Assembly (NCBI GenBank): GCA_009103225.1
Contig: RHPI01000260.1
Location: forward strand, 41,570 to 105,569
Reading direction: 5' to 3'
Source of the DNA: Chlorokybus atmophyticus
Taxonomy: Eukaryota > Streptophyta > Chlorokybophyceae > Chlorokybales > Chlorokybaceae
DNA length: 64,000 nucleotides
Of the stretch, positions 10,838 through 23,400 are shown piece by piece. The position numbers and the translations under genes were made by a program. The notes under the pieces were generated by a model. That model searched no databases. It was not told the origin of the DNA and saw only the letters and a list, made by a program, of their open reading frames with translations. Position 1 is the first letter of the stretch; each line of letters starts with the position of its first letter.

Positions 10838-13800
10838 ATGAAGCGGCTGTTTTCCCGCACCAAGACGCGGCCCAAGGGCGCCGATCTGCCTGCAAGTCGC
10901 CCGTGCAATGGTGCTGAGTCGCTGCGGGAGGCACCTGCAGCTTCTTCAGCAGGTGGGTTGGCTTGCTGCGAATCAAACAGTTCTTGTTGCTTGCCAGCCT
11001 GAGCTGCCTGACGCATAGCACAAGCTTGGTTGTGGCGATGCTGCCTGGATCGGACCTGCCGGTGGCCTGCAGTAGGTGTGACTTGTTTGTCGAATGGTTC
11101 ACTCACCTTCCGAGACAAGCAACATGAATCAAACCTGCTGCCGTTCTACAGCTCTAAACTTGCTGAAAGGACGTGTAAAAATCATACATTTGCACGCATG
11201 CATTCGCTGACTCGCTGGTGTGAGAACCATGCATTGATGTTCACGCTTCGTCATTGCCGCAGTTTTCGGTTGCGAGTTATAGTTCATGGACCTGGTGTTG
11301 TTCAGTTACTGTGTACGTTCTCACTAAGAGAGGAGGGTGAAGGTTGCCTTTGCTTCGCATGTGCTTTTTGTCGCGCCGTGTATAGTTATGGCTGTTCAGA
11401 GCGCGAGCATGCAAATAGCGCTTTGCACTTAGCCCAAACTCCTGGTTTTATGATGTTGAGTCGGGGGACATTTTTTCCCCCCCCAAAACGCAACCAACTT
11501 GTGCATGGCGTCTTAGGTGTGAGCTTTTTGACATTGAGTTACATGTGCCATTGTTTCCTGATGTAGCCGTACGCGCTGCATACTTGCTGCAGGCGCAAAA
11601 GAGCGACTACGTCAGGTACACCCCGCGGACACGACGACACAGGGCACCACCTCAACCAGCAGTGATGAGTACTACGACGCATGCAGTGACCTTTCAGAGT
11701 GCGACGTCAATTCCCCCACAGGTGAGCAGCTGTTTGTTCCTGTACCAGATGTTGTGATAGGCAGCGGGCTTAGTCGCATTGCAAGCACAGCACTTGCAGC
11801 TTGCAGTTTGTGCTTTGAATGCAACAACACATGATCCTTGCTGTTGCGGAAAGTTGATCATTGAGTCAGTTCAGATCAGAGAAACAAACTATAGTAACTG
11901 ATATTTTTGTACAGCTGGCAGGGCGTCTAGCTCCCCCAATCCATTTGACCAGAGTTATCCAGCACACAGGTGAGTCCTGCTTGCCAGCTCATGCCTTGGT
12001 CAATTCGTACACTGGCAGAATCTCTGCTTGTTGCAAAGTATCAGAAATTATCTTGCATTATATCACCGCAGCCCAAACTCTACATGTTGTTTTCCCCAGG
12101 GCGGCATTCGCCGATGACATCAGTACATTGGAGCTGGTTTGGAAAAGAGTATCTCGTGAAGAGTGGGATGTGCGTGACCCTGCTGGCAACACGGTACGTG
12201 GTGTCACGACAATTGGCCGAATGTGCAGAGCTGACGCGGGCATCTGGTCTTGCGTGTTGCGACATCAGCTTATAAAGTGGAGTCACAGTGCAATTCTGTT
12301 GGATGATGACTTCTAGCTGCAAGCCTGCTGTCATGCATGTTGCACGGATGCATGCCACGGGCGCTACATGTCAAATGCACTGCTTGCTTGTCCTAAATGG
12401 CTCAGTTGCGTAGCCACAGCCTTCTTGCGATGTGATTTCGCAGAGTTCACTGTTTGTCATATCTTGTTTGTTAGTTATCAGCTGCCTTTGTTGGTTCACT
12501 GCTTGACATTTATGGTTTTTGTGCAGCCGCTGCACGTCGCTGTGCTGCTTGGGCATCACAGGGCCTTGAACAAGCTTTTGGAGCTTGGGTACCCATGTGA
12601 CAGGAAAAACGAGCGCGGGTGGTCTGCACTTGACGAGGCTGTAGCACTTGGCGATGAGCAGATGGTGAAAATTCTGCTGTTGGCGTCCCATGCAAGGCGT
12701 AAGCAGAAGTTCAAGGAACAGAAACCTGTGTTGCTGCAGAGCCTCGCGCAGGTTAGTGCTCATGATGGCAACTGCATATCCTACCCTTTGTGTAGGCATT
12801 GGAATTAGCAGTGCTCAGCACTGTGGTGCCAAGTCTGACACAACATTGGACTGAACTGACACTTGTTCATATCGGACAGATGCCAGATTTCAAGATGAGC
12901 GTGAAATGGGAATTTGGCAGCGCATTGTTTGGCAAGCTAATACAGAAGTTTGCACCTCACGATGTTTACTCAATCACCAAACAAGGCACCTCCTTGAGGG
13001 TTGATGGGACTTTGATGGGTATCAATGAGAAAAGTGCAAGCTTGGTCCCCGAGTGGAAGAGAGGGCATTTTAGTCTGCTCTTCACTGGCAAACATGACAG
13101 TAAGTCGCATGCCATGCTGAGGCTGCATGCATCGTGAGTTGTCGTTACACATCCATCTCACCGCAGGCTGCCGCCTTCTACATGTTTGTTATTGAGGTTC
13201 ACTCTCTTCTTGTACTGTTCAGACTCTCAGTTGCTTTTGGTGGATCATACCAAGAAGACAGTCGTGGATGCCATCACTCGCGGTGGGAATGCCTTTGAGT
13301 CAGACCTAAACCATGAGGTGGCTATGCTCATGGCAGAAGGCGCCTCCAAGAGGCGGTTTGAAGCTAAAGACGTCCAGTTCAAACCTGCCAAATCTTGGCT
13401 TGGCTACGAGGTCACTGAGCAGGTATGGTGGATACAACTGCCTGTAGCGGTTGTGGCCTTTGGAGCTACAAGCAGACAGCAGCATTGATACCATATTTGT
13501 TTGGACAACACATGTATACATTTGTCTGTAAGTCGAAATGTGCTCGGTAGTATCTGTTGCTGCCAGGCTGCAAAAGTAACTACACAGTTCTTGCCAATTG
13601 GAGTGACCGTGTCGTATGCTGGGTAAACCTACTAATGTCTGTTTGGTGGTAGTTGGTCCTGACTGTTCATGTTTTCAGGTGGAGGGCTGGAAAACTCGAG
13701 TTTATGAAGGCTCCGGCACCTTTTCAACAGTCCACATTACGAAACCCAGTCTTATGGGTAGATACACTGGCACATTTGAGTCCTATCTTAGTGATGTAGA

Positions 13801-14585
13801 AGCCGCTCGCGCTGCGGAGGAGAGGCTAGCTAGCTCCGCTGAAGCCTCTGCATCCGTAAGTGTTGCCAAGGTTTCAAGTAACAGATTTGCTTTACACAAC
13901 CTACAAGTGCTTTTTCGTTTCCGAAACTTACATCTTGCTGTTGCCATGCACTCACTGACAGGATCGGGTGGTTGGTGTTGACGACGCTTATATTGATGAA
14001 GACCTCTCCGAGCAGCATGTGCACCAGAACAACCAACAACTCTTATCCAACGAGTCTACTGTGCAAGATGTGAAGTCTCGGAGAATTAAAGCCAAGTGCT
14101 GGATGGCGCAAGGCTTCCCCTTAACTGTCGCACAATTATTGCCGTTGATGGAAGTTGTTGAGCACGCAAACAGGTAAGCACACCTTGCTTCACTGCATTG
14201 CATTCATCAGCATCTTGCGTGCTCGCCTCCATGGCTGAGTTAATGTTGATGGCCTTCCAGGCACTTGGGCAGGGTTACCAAGTACCTGCGGAAACACTCC
14301 CAAAAGGACATGTTTCCAGTTAAGCTGCAGGTCCCCTTGATCATGACCGTGTACGCGCTGGTGACCTTTAAGAACTTTGAGGTCCTTTCGCCCTCAAAAC
14401 AACTGAGCAGCGCCTTTTTCTCCGTTCCTGCCGGCTACTCCATGCAGAGCTTGGACCAGATATTGAAAAAGTTGTACGAGGAAGAGCAGGCTTGGCACAT
14501 GTCTGACGACAACGCAGAAGAAGTGATAGGCTACCCGCTGCACTATGACCAGGTGTCACCAGGGCTAGTTCAGCGCCTATCGTAA
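10838..14585 (+). CDS. ANKRD13-like ankyrin-repeat protein with GPCR-chaperone domain
   Basis: Ten exons join in phase to 583 codons: 10838-10952, 11593-11721, 11915-11969, 12100-12193, 12527-12751, 12880-13099, 13223-13422, 13679-13855, 13962-14173 and 14261-14585. The N terminus (MKRLFSRTKTRPKG) is basic and is followed by an acidic, Ser-rich disordered part. Ankyrin repeats cover about residues 120-190 (PLHVAVLLGHHRALNKLLELG, then WSALDEAVALGDEQMVKILL). The remainder matches the ANKRD13-type domain often called GPCR chaperone, with WEFGSALFGKLI, PAKSWLGYEV, TKPSLMGRYTG and the closing VPLIMTVYALVTFKNFEVL. In animals this family binds ubiquitinated cargo on endosomes; the plant and algal members are little studied, so a trafficking role is an inference. 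No UIM motif is obvious at the C terminus. The ATG chosen is the first one in frame with the exon chain. Confidence 0.92.
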
Positions 14586-15154
14586 TCTGTTTATACGTAT
14601 CGTATGTACAAGTATCATGCTGTAGTTGGTGCAGCGATGTGCTTGAGTTGGCTTTCCAATTGGCCTCTGGTTGTTGATTGCTCTCAGTAGTCAATTGGTC
14701 TGTGCGTGGCCGCTGCATTGATTGCGTGGCGATGTCTGCAAGTTTTGCATGGCATGCTTTTTAGGTGTCATGTCGCATGTGCCATTGCATGTTTCATCGC
14801 TGTTGCCAAGTGTGCTGGTCATTGCTTGAAATATGGGAGTGTTGCAGTCGGCACACAGTGTACAAAGGATGGCATATGGTGTACAACATATGCGACGCAC
14901 GAATGTACTTGCGACACTCTCCACATCAAGCATAGAGTGGATGATACCTCTCGCAAGAGGAATATCATTGCATTGTTGTCACAGGCTGATCACTCAATCA
15001 CACAATGTCATCCATGGTAATCGATTGAAACAAATACGCAAGGACAAGTTCTCTGTTGCACACATATGACATGACACACAAAGGTTGCAGTCCGCAAACC
15101 CCGTACATACGAATGCACTCAAATTGGCGAGGCCACTTGCGTTAAAAGTCTTAT
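14586..15154. other. Spacer between ANKRD13-like gene and transposon
   Basis: Contains the 3' flank of the ANKRD13-like gene and TG/CA-rich sequence. No supported gene. Confidence 0.5.
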
Positions 15155-15171
15155 ACAGTCTACCCCCGTTA
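15155..15171 (+). repeat. Left terminal inverted repeat of the pogo element
   Basis: Reads ACAGTCTACCCCCGTTA and is the exact reverse complement of 18176-18192. Confidence 0.85.
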
Positions 15172-15235
15172 TAAAAATCACATTTATCCTGGAGCTTTTC
15201 ATGCCACTAACGGGGTTATTCTTTTAAAGTTGAAG

Positions 15236-15281
15236 AGAATATATATTCTGTTTACGTTAAGAGAATATATATTCTTTTAGT
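15236..15281. repeat. Tandem GAGAATATATATTC palindromes inside the transposon
   Basis: AGAGAATATATATTCT occurs at about 15234-15249 and again at about 15259-15274. Each copy is a near-perfect palindrome. They lie within 130 bases of the left end of the transposon and could be subterminal transposase-binding sites, though that is inference. Confidence 0.55.
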
Positions 15282-15643
15282 GGGGGTCCCGCCAGAAAAG
15301 CGCATGAGCGTTTATAAGAATAAATATGCAATTAACGAAGTGTGTGCATTTCACATGTATATGATCAGTATAGTGAGTTTTACGTACATCAAGCAAATGA
15401 ACACACAATGTAACCTGGTGTTGTGTGACAACATGCATGCTTGAAGTGTTATAATACAACAAGTGTTTATGTGCATGTATAATGGCGCGCACACATGCGT
15501 AAAATATCTAATGAATCTGCTTGAATGTGTACATGAGCATGTTGCTTGGCGTGTGTGTGCAAGAGCAAGCAGCATGCATCTGCAAGGCCATCACCACCAA
15601 TACAAGCATTGCAGACTGCACTCGTGCATGCATGGTATGCACG

Positions 15644-17684
15644 CTACTCTAACTCGACTGGCTCATCGACTGTGCCACAAGTGCTACTAGTGCTAGCATC
15701 ATGTCCAGAAGCACCTGCAGTGACAAAGTCCTGTATGGTGGTCTGACGGCCAGCGTCAAACACCTGATGCTTGATGACCGCGTTGCGCAGCTGCCGTAAG
15801 GTGAGCTGATGATGCTCTGAGATGGGGCAGTCATTGGTGGCGATGAAGGCCTCCACACCATCCAAGAACCTCATGCACTCTGCCACTGTGATGCGTGGGG
15901 GTGATTCCTCCTCCTCATCATCATCTACAACACAAGGCATTATAAGTGCCCACTCATGCACATACACGCACACGTACTGCAATGAGATTCCTCACCGTCA
16001 GCCTCATCAGGCTCAGCGGTGGCCCCCTTAACGCCTCCGACGCTTTGAAGGATGTCATCATTGCTCTGCCCGGCTTCGGTTGGGAGGATGTCATCGACGT
16101 GAACGAACTCAGCTGGGGAGAACATCTCCGCACGTGGAATGGGGAGACGCTGCATGATGTCCCCGATCTCCTGTACAACAGCCTGCTCGCGTGCGTCAGT
16201 GTCGAGAGTTGGCGCGTGCCAAGCAGAGGGGGTGATGCCGCTCTTCCTCCAGCAATTCGAGATGGTGATTGCGGTGAGCTCCCTGTACGCCTCGCGACAC
16301 CATATGATTGCCTCCCTCAACTGCACCTTTACCGTGCGCAAGTCGGTTGTTGGGTCGGCATCATGCTTCTGCAGCAAGTACGCAACAAGCTTGCGCTTGT
16401 ACCTGCCACGACCACAGTGGGAAAGCATTACAAACTCTGTCGAACAAGGGGGGTCTGGGGGGTCCCCCCCCCCNNNNNNNNNNNNNNNNNNNNNNNNNNN
16501 NNNNNNNNNAGTTTGTAACCAGAGCAACGCAGCAGCATACCTGGCCTTGAACGCAGCAATAATGCCTGCGTCAAGAGGTTGAACCTTGCTGGTTGTATTG
16601 GGAGGCAGGAACAGACACTTCACAGTGTCCACCTGCAGCGTCTTGAACCCTTTCTCCATGCCCGCGACCCCGTACTTGCAGGCGTGGGTGGAAGAGTTGT
16701 CGAGCAACAACAACACATTGCGCTTCTGCAGCTTCAACTGAAAAGCGAAGTTGCAGAGCCAGCGACTGAAGATCTGCATGAGACAACGTCTGGTCATACA
16801 CACGAACTTACAATCACACATATGGACTTGCAGTTTGCACTAACAGGCTTGCCAACTAGCAATAGTGTCAAACACCTTACCTCCGCATTCATCCAAGCCT
16901 TCTTGTTGTTCGCGTACTCCACACCGATGCGGATGGGAGTCCATGTGCTCCCAAAAGACCTAAGTCTTTTGGACGTACCAATCAGCAAAAGGGGATACTT
17001 CCCGGAGCCGTCGGCATTCACACACAATGCTATTTTGAACCTATCCTTCTCTCTCTTCCCCCCTCTCGCTTCTTCACTTGCAGTGACCAATGTGCGGCGT
17101 GGACGAGCCCGGTAGAACACCCCGCTCTCATCCATGTTGAAGGTGTTGGTAGCGCCGTAGTCCTCAAGAATCTCTGGCAAGTCAGCTTGGGCCATGTCGA
17201 CCCCTTCTTCATCTGCATCATTGGCTTCCCCATGCAATGGTTTAGCGGAGATGCCATGACGCTTCTTGAACCGATTCACCCACCCGTGTGATGCATTGAA
17301 GTCCTCTATGTTCAACTTGCTAGCAAAAACCTTGCCCTTCTTTATCAATATCGCGTGTGTGATGGTGGCATTGCGAGCCCGAGCTTGTACAAACCATGCA
17401 TACAATGCATCCTCCAACTTGGGATGTGCTGCAAGCCGCATGCGCTTGGTACTTGCAGCGAAATTACCACCCTGAGCTAGCGTCTCAACTATCTTATCAC
17501 GGCCAGTCAGCAACTTGGACAATGCACTCTGTTTGATATCCAATTTCAACTTAGATTTGACAATAGCAATGAAGTCCGCTTGCCTAATGTTGGTGTTCTC
17601 GCACAACTCATTATACAACTCTAATATGCGCTTCTTCTCCTTGAGAGTGATGTTGCTATGCTTAGCGGGCTGTGGTGCAGACAT
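15644..17684 (-). CDS. pogo/Tigger transposase with CENP-B-type DNA-binding and DDE domains
   Basis: Four exons, 17684-16881, 16773-16541, 16402-15996 and 15924-15644, join in phase to 574 codons without a stop. Residues 10-60 form a psq/CENP-B-like helix-turn-helix (ITLKEKKRILELYNE). A second CENP-B-type DNA-binding domain follows at about 90-145 (WVNRFKKRHGI). The DDE catalytic domain shows D175 (FNMDESGVFY), D293 (LLLLDNSSTH) and D336 (PPNTTSKVQPLDAG). An acidic tail (DDDDEEEE) and a TTIQDFV segment end the protein. It should bind the element ends and cut and paste it in the nucleus. The second intron contains the 36-base assembly gap at 16474-16509, so the gap does not interrupt coding sequence. 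All three catalytic acids are present, so the enzyme could be active. Confidence 0.92.
16474..16509. other. Assembly gap (36 N)
   Basis: The gap follows GGGGGGTCTGGGGGGT and a run of C. It lies within an intron of the transposase. TTACAAACT before it and AGTTTGTAA after it are inverted copies, so a small hairpin or insertion may lie across the gap. Confidence 0.95.
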
Positions 17685-18175
17685 GATGACCTACAAATCG
17701 CACAGAATAGCCTTAGTGTTCACGTGAACAGTCACAACAATGCACACATACACGCGCGCATGTGCACAACACACACCTTAGCACAAGCCCTCCAAAGCTT
17801 AAAGCAGCTGTTCCCACCGTTAAGGCGTCTACTGCTACCTATGTACACCTTTGCCCCCGCCGCCGCCGACCCTCGCGCCGGCGCCGCCGCCACCGCCGCA
17901 TGGGGATAACCAGTGCCTCTGCAACTGACGTGGCGGCTTAAGGCACGGAAGCGCTTGCATGGGCACAAGGGCACAAGATCATGTGCTTGCTTGTGCCCTT
18001 GCGCACAGCACTGCTACTCCGATAAGAGCATATCACCACTAGGATTTTCATGCGGTAACATTAGTCTTAATACGTACAAGACTATTCCACTAAGTGAAGA
18101 TATTTACCTGTAAAACCATTGGTCTTGCGACAATTTATGATCTTAGCGGGGTTATTCCCTTAAAGCGAATTCCTT

Positions 18176-18192
18176 TAACGGGGGTAGACTGT
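18176..18192 (-). repeat. Right terminal inverted repeat of the pogo element
   Basis: Reads TAACGGGGGTAGACTGT on the plus strand and pairs exactly with 15155-15171. Confidence 0.85.
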
Positions 18193-18402
18193 CCACAGCA
18201 AGGTTGTAGTTTGGTACCATGTGTACATACACTCCATGGACTATGCGACCCACGTGTTAGGCATCCAGTGATCACTTGGGCACCCGTGCACTACAGGTAC
18301 TATTTCAACCAGTCCTTGCAAACTCGCTTCACAACATTGCAGCTAGGCAAAATCGTGGTGTATACTCAGCACCGTGACAGTGAGTCATTGTTCCGCCTGG
18401 CG

Positions 18403-19565
18403 CTACCCCTTGTGCAGGTATCCCGGGATCTTGATCCGCAGAAACACGATGCACACGCTGTATGCGCCCCAGATGGACACCGCCCCCGAGATGAGCAGCA
18501 GGATCCGGTTTCTTCTCGGCTGCGTCTTGTCGTTCGCCCAGTCCAGGAGCACATAACCCAACCCGCCTAGCGTGAAAAGAAATCCGGCGCTCAAACCCTG
18601 CATAGCACGAAGGAGATTGCAATGTGGGTGACCGTGTGTTGGTTCACTGCAAGTGCGTGTGGAGACGCGGCTCGTGTGCTGGACATGCGTTTGGCACAGA
18701 ACAGCTGCTACGAACCTCAATGATGTACTGCCCGTTGATGCGGTACGGCAAGAAGGCGACGGGCTTGACAGCACCAGTGATGGGATCCTGTTGCGCACAA
18801 CAATTAGTTGCATCTCAGAGTTGGGCAACGCGGTCGTGGATTGACAGAGAGACTGAATCGGGTGTACAAAAAGAGTCTTCAAGCACACACATGCACACTC
18901 ACACGCACCCCACCGCACATGTGCTTGCATGCACGGTTGCTGTTGCATCTGTTGGTATGCATGCATGCAGACATGCATGCAGACAGTATAAATCCCACGT
19001 CTGCATGCAAACATCCTGTCCAGAAGGCATTGCAACGAAATCATACAGCATGCAATCAAAGAAGCCCAAATCATCCAACACCAAACCGATGTACTGCCCA
19101 TTGCTTGAAGGGCTCATAGGGTTACATACAGCGCAAAAGGCACTCAGTGAACACAATAGCACTTAATGTAAATTACCCCACGCAGTTCAATATACAGCGA
19201 CAGCAACGGTCTCAGCACTATATCTCATTGCAATACAGCCACATTAATGGATGTACACCAGTGCAGGGTGGTGATATCGTACTGCAAATCAACCTCCACG
19301 CATGCCTTGGAAATATGCCAGTCTCTACATCCTTTGATAATGTGTTCATCAAGTCCAGTATCATCTGTGGACTCACCTGCGTTGAACCGATGCCAGGCGG
19401 TTCCACAATGACGTCATACACGACGCCTGACAGCACGAGAAAGTAGCTGAGTAGCAGCAGTCCCAGCACCGTCTCGGACCGCGGAACGCTCACCAGCCTC
19501 GCCACAGGTCGAAGGAACCTAGGCAGCTTAAGACCCGAAGACACCTCCACAGCCGCAGGTGCCAT
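18403..19565 (-). CDS. OSTC: Oligosaccharyltransferase complex subunit OSTC
   Basis: Three exons, 19565-19377, 18787-18716 and 18597-18403, join in phase to 151 codons, close to the 149 residues of the animal protein. Diagnostic stretches are YFLVLSGVVYDVIVEPPGIGS, KPVAFLPYRINGQYIIEG, GFLFTLGGLGYVLLDW and the C-terminal FLRIKIPGYL. The family has three membrane spans and sits in the endoplasmic reticulum with the STT3A-type oligosaccharyltransferase, helping couple N-glycosylation to the translocon. Spans are visible here at about residues 34-54, 90-108 and 120-140. The pogo element ends about 210 bases past the stop codon, probably in or near the 3' untranslated region. Confidence 0.95.
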
Positions 19566-19823
19566 GCTGCCGCTACGACTCCCCCTGACACCGCCCCCTC
19601 AACCCCACCTCTAACGCCGCCAACGACAACCAGGACCACAACGCCGCTGCGCCGAGCAACGAGCTGTAACGGAAGTCCCAAACCGTTCGGATAGTGCAAG
19701 CAGCTGTCCCAAACCCACTTCGTCATGCGCCGAGACCAGAGGTGCGAACTCACTGACACTGTGTGATCCAGTGATCAAGTTGTCATCTCTTTACAGCAGA
19801 TCAGAAATCTGCCTTACGGTGGT

Positions 19824-19897
19824 CACTGATCACCGATCAGTGATCAGACTCTACTGTGTTCGTCTAGATCATCACTGTCAGTAATGATCTAGACGAA
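19824..19897. repeat. Two adjacent inverted repeats
   Basis: CACTGATC at 19824-19831 pairs with GATCAGTG at 19835-19842. TTCGTCTAGATCAT at 19859-19872 pairs exactly with ATGATCTAGACGAA at 19884-19897. Several further GATCA motifs surround them. They may be ends of a small non-autonomous element. Confidence 0.75.
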
Positions 19898-20133
19898 TTC
19901 CGCCCCCCGGTCATCAGTAAATTTCACCTGACCGGGGCCGGAACCCATTGTAGTTAGCGGCGACAGCGCAGCCGCGTACAGTAGATCAATGCCGCTGTGT
20001 GACGGTCGTACTTCGCCGCCTTGTTCGTAAATCTAGTATAGCGCCGCGTTGGCAGCGATGTACATTGTGATATTGTACAGTCTCCTGGCGGCGATGTAGT
20101 GGTGGTCGTGATTGTGACTGTGATTGTAAATGC

Positions 20134-20153
20134 GAGAGAGAGAGAGAGAGAGA
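20134..20153. repeat. GA dinucleotide microsatellite
   Basis: Simple GAGAGA run of about 18 bases. Confidence 0.9.
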
Positions 20154-20404
20154 CTTGCCTTGAGTTGCGTAGCTGAGTGCATGAGACTGTGCGTTAACAT
20201 TGTATGAGAGTTAGTGAGTGCGCGAGTGTCGCGAAAGAGTGAGCAAGTGAGCTGATACAGGGTGCTTGGGTTAGCTATTCATTATGAGTGAATAGAATTA
20301 TTACAGCTGTGACTTAGGGTGGGCTTAGCAAGGTTTTGCTTATGTGTTAAGGTTTCAAGTTGGGCGGCAAAGTCCGTGCACGCCGCCGAGGTGTAGGATG
20401 TCGC

Positions 20405-23400
20405 CATGCGGGACGTCACGGCGGTAGACGCTACAGTGGTACCGGCCGGGCCGCAACAGGAGCCGGTGGCGCCGACATCTGACATTAGTGACATGCTGAT
20501 TGTACAAGTATTAGCCGCGCCCGTGGCATCCTCGCAGGGCCTGGAAGCGGAACAGCAAGCAGCTGCATTGCTTTCACATCTGCATCTTCACCACGAAGGT
20601 ATTGCTGGCAAGCATAGTAGAGCATTTTTCCATGCTATTGAATGCAAGCCAATTATACAATGGTAGCTTTGTACTATATAATGCGTTGGGTCTGCTGCAA
20701 CAAATCAGTTGGCATAACAATGTGCAGGCCAATCGCTGTGCTTGCTTGCAGAAAACTTCGCACTTGGAGCGACCTGATTATGAAACGGTGGTTATGCGTG
20801 TGCGTGGTGTGGACAGCAACATGGCCGTCAAAGATTTTACGAAACTGATGCGACGTAATTCGTTATATCTTGTTGAGTCTTGAGTTAGACTCGATAAGGC
20901 ACTGCCGCCGCGGGTGTGCGATCCAAATAGGATTGAAAACTCGATGATTGCGCAAAGTGCGTTTATAGTGTTTGCTGTTGATAGTGACGACAACCTGGAC
21001 AGGCCTTTACAACTACAAACGTGATGGTAACGACCGATTTTCAAGCTCGGCGTCTTCCTGGTAAGTTAGGTGGTTTTTAAGTTGTAGCATAACGTAATTG
21101 TAGGCCCATGTAACTACTGCGATACAGGCTGTGTCTACCGTATCTCACTGATTCTCACATATATCGGTAAGCATAGTGATCATAAGTAAGTAATATCAGT
21201 GTGACTAACCTTTGTCTTCTATCACTAACAACCTTTTTACAGACGTCAACGAGTTTTGTTGTAATGTTGACATTGGATTGCCCGAGGGGCTTTTCCCTGC
21301 TAGGCATCAAGCAAGTCCCCATGGGGTCTTGCTTGATGGCTACGCGGGTTGCGCCCGGCTTGAAGAGTTGGCCAACCTTTCACGTCGGGCGCAACCCGCG
21401 TGCAGGTGTGCGGAGTTGCGTCGAAAGGGATGAACTTTGGCGTTCGCAAGTCCAGCTGTTCGCCGATCATAGGGGCCTGCTTTTGCGGGTTGGCGCCGTG
21501 GGTCCACATGGAGTGTCGGCGCTGAAGTATATATTCATATGCATAGCGTCGCGCGAATCGCCGACTGTCCACGAGAACGTCGGCGTTGCGCTTGAAAGTA
21601 TCATAAGCTTTGTGTACAATGCTCGCTGATGGTCCACGCGGACTCCGCACTTATTTACTGTTATCAATGGCCCAGCAGACCAGATCATACACTATCAGGC
21701 CATCTGCCGCTGAGCTTGTTGCAAGGGTCAAGCCAGCAGGCGGCGACTTCTTTGTCGTCTTTGGAAGGTCACAGAGAACCTCCCAGCAGCGGTGCCGCCC
21801 CCCCTAGTGCCTCTGCTAAACCGAGCCAGACCGGCTGCGGCCTGAAGGCCAGTGCACACAAACGGCGCTACCATGGCCGGCGCTGGTTGGCTCCAGCGTC
21901 ATCACAATACTGCATTTATACTATATAAGTGTTGCCGCCGCTACTCCATGCGGCTCTCAATAACGCCGCCATCCCCACAAGGCTAGAGCTGACGGTGGCC
22001 CGGCTTGTCGGCATAAATATCCCAGCCTCTAGGACTTGAATGTCGAATCTATAAGTGATTGAGCACATGCCCGCGACGTGTGTCCGCGGTCGGCTCCCGA
22101 TGTACGCCAACTATAGGTGTCACTGTTAGCCAACTCCAGTCGACAGTACGCGACTGCCGGTTATACCCAGCCGGTTCTTAATTGACAATACACGATTGGC
22201 AGTCCGACGACCGGTCGGATCCCAAGCAAAAACACATGACTGGGCGACTCGATTTTTAAGGGAGCGCCCTTGACGCACGCCGAGTCGCGCGCTATTATGG
22301 ACCGTTTTCCTTGATGGGACCCTCTCGGGCGATCCGGCTGTTCATGAGGTCATTGACAAGGCCTTAGTGCCGCCATGCGCACTACCGGCCACGCCGGTTT
22401 TGCTTGGATCGCTAGGAAGGTAGCAATGTGGTTCGCGATTATGTATGCAGCCAAAAATATGGACAAGAAACGGGTTCAGTTCCTTCACTGGTACCGTAAC
22501 GAGATGATCCCCGAAGCATCTCGCCTAATAATTGTGTTTGCTAATTGCAAATCAATCCAAAAATAGATACTGGGCATTACTTGTCAACTCCAACTGTAAG
22601 CCGGCGAGTTTCGTTTAGTAGATTGATAAGTAAGTGATTAATATGTATAGTTTAAATATATGGATGGCTTATGTTTTTTGGACACACACGTGTCAAGCAA
22701 CCAAGGCAATGGCGGCCGTCACCTCAGCGGCGGCGTTGCTGGCGATGGCCGACAGTTCGTCGACGCTTTACTAAAGTAGGGAGAGGAGAGAGAGATGCCG
22801 CCGAAGGGGCGGACTGCGGCTACCGGCGGGCAGCGCGGCCGAAAGAAGCCGGCTGTTGGAGCTGCACAGCTAGGCAAGCAGGCCTCATCACCGGTCGGTG
22901 ATGAGGGGCAGACCAGCGCGGCCAAACAGCGGTGAGCAGCGCAAAAGGCCACGCAGCCTGCTGCGCCGGTAGGTAGGCGTACGGTTCAGCCTGGGTTGCT
23001 AAAGTCACATGCGGCCGGCGCAGAGACAGAGGCAGAGGTGACGCTAGAAGACGCTGCAGACTGTGACTCGGAGCCAGAGCCAACTGCTAAGCTAAAGCTG
23101 CCCAAACACAAAAACAAACAAAAAAAAGGCGTCGGCGCAGCAGAATGGAGTTGTTATCCATCTTGGAGGGGGAGAAGGACAACAAAAAGAAGAGGTTAAA
23201 GAGGAAGAAGAAGGTGCACAAGAAAAGACGCATGTCATCAACGTCCTCGTCATCATCGAGCTCGTGATGCGGACAGCTCCGACTTTGGAGACCGGCATAC
23301 CAAGTACATTCAACGCCTGTCCAAGCAATCAGAGGCATATGCCTTGTGGGAGGAGTACCGCACGCGCAAGGTCTCGACTGGTGTGCAGGCTTGCTTCGAG

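Larger units (their letters stand above)
15155..18192 (-). mobile_element. pogo/Tigger-type DNA transposon, about 3.0 kb
   Basis: CAGTCTACCCCCGTTA at 15156-15171 is matched exactly by its reverse complement at 18176-18191, and one more base outside (A/T) also pairs. Ends starting CAGT followed by a C-run are typical of pogo/Tigger elements, and the enclosed transposase is of that family. A subterminal block, CGGGGTTATTCYYTTAAAG, occurs near both ends in the same orientation (about 15211 and 18149). The expected TA target duplication is not clear: the left flank reads TTAT and the right flank CCAC, so it is mutated, absent or the true edge differs by a few bases. The right end lies only about 210 bases from the stop codon of OSTC. 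Confidence 0.85.
19566..20400. other. Spacer with palindromes and a GA run
   Basis: Holds the upstream region of OSTC, two inverted repeats (19824-19842 and 19859-19897) and a GA dinucleotide run at about 20134-20153. No supported gene. Confidence 0.5.
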
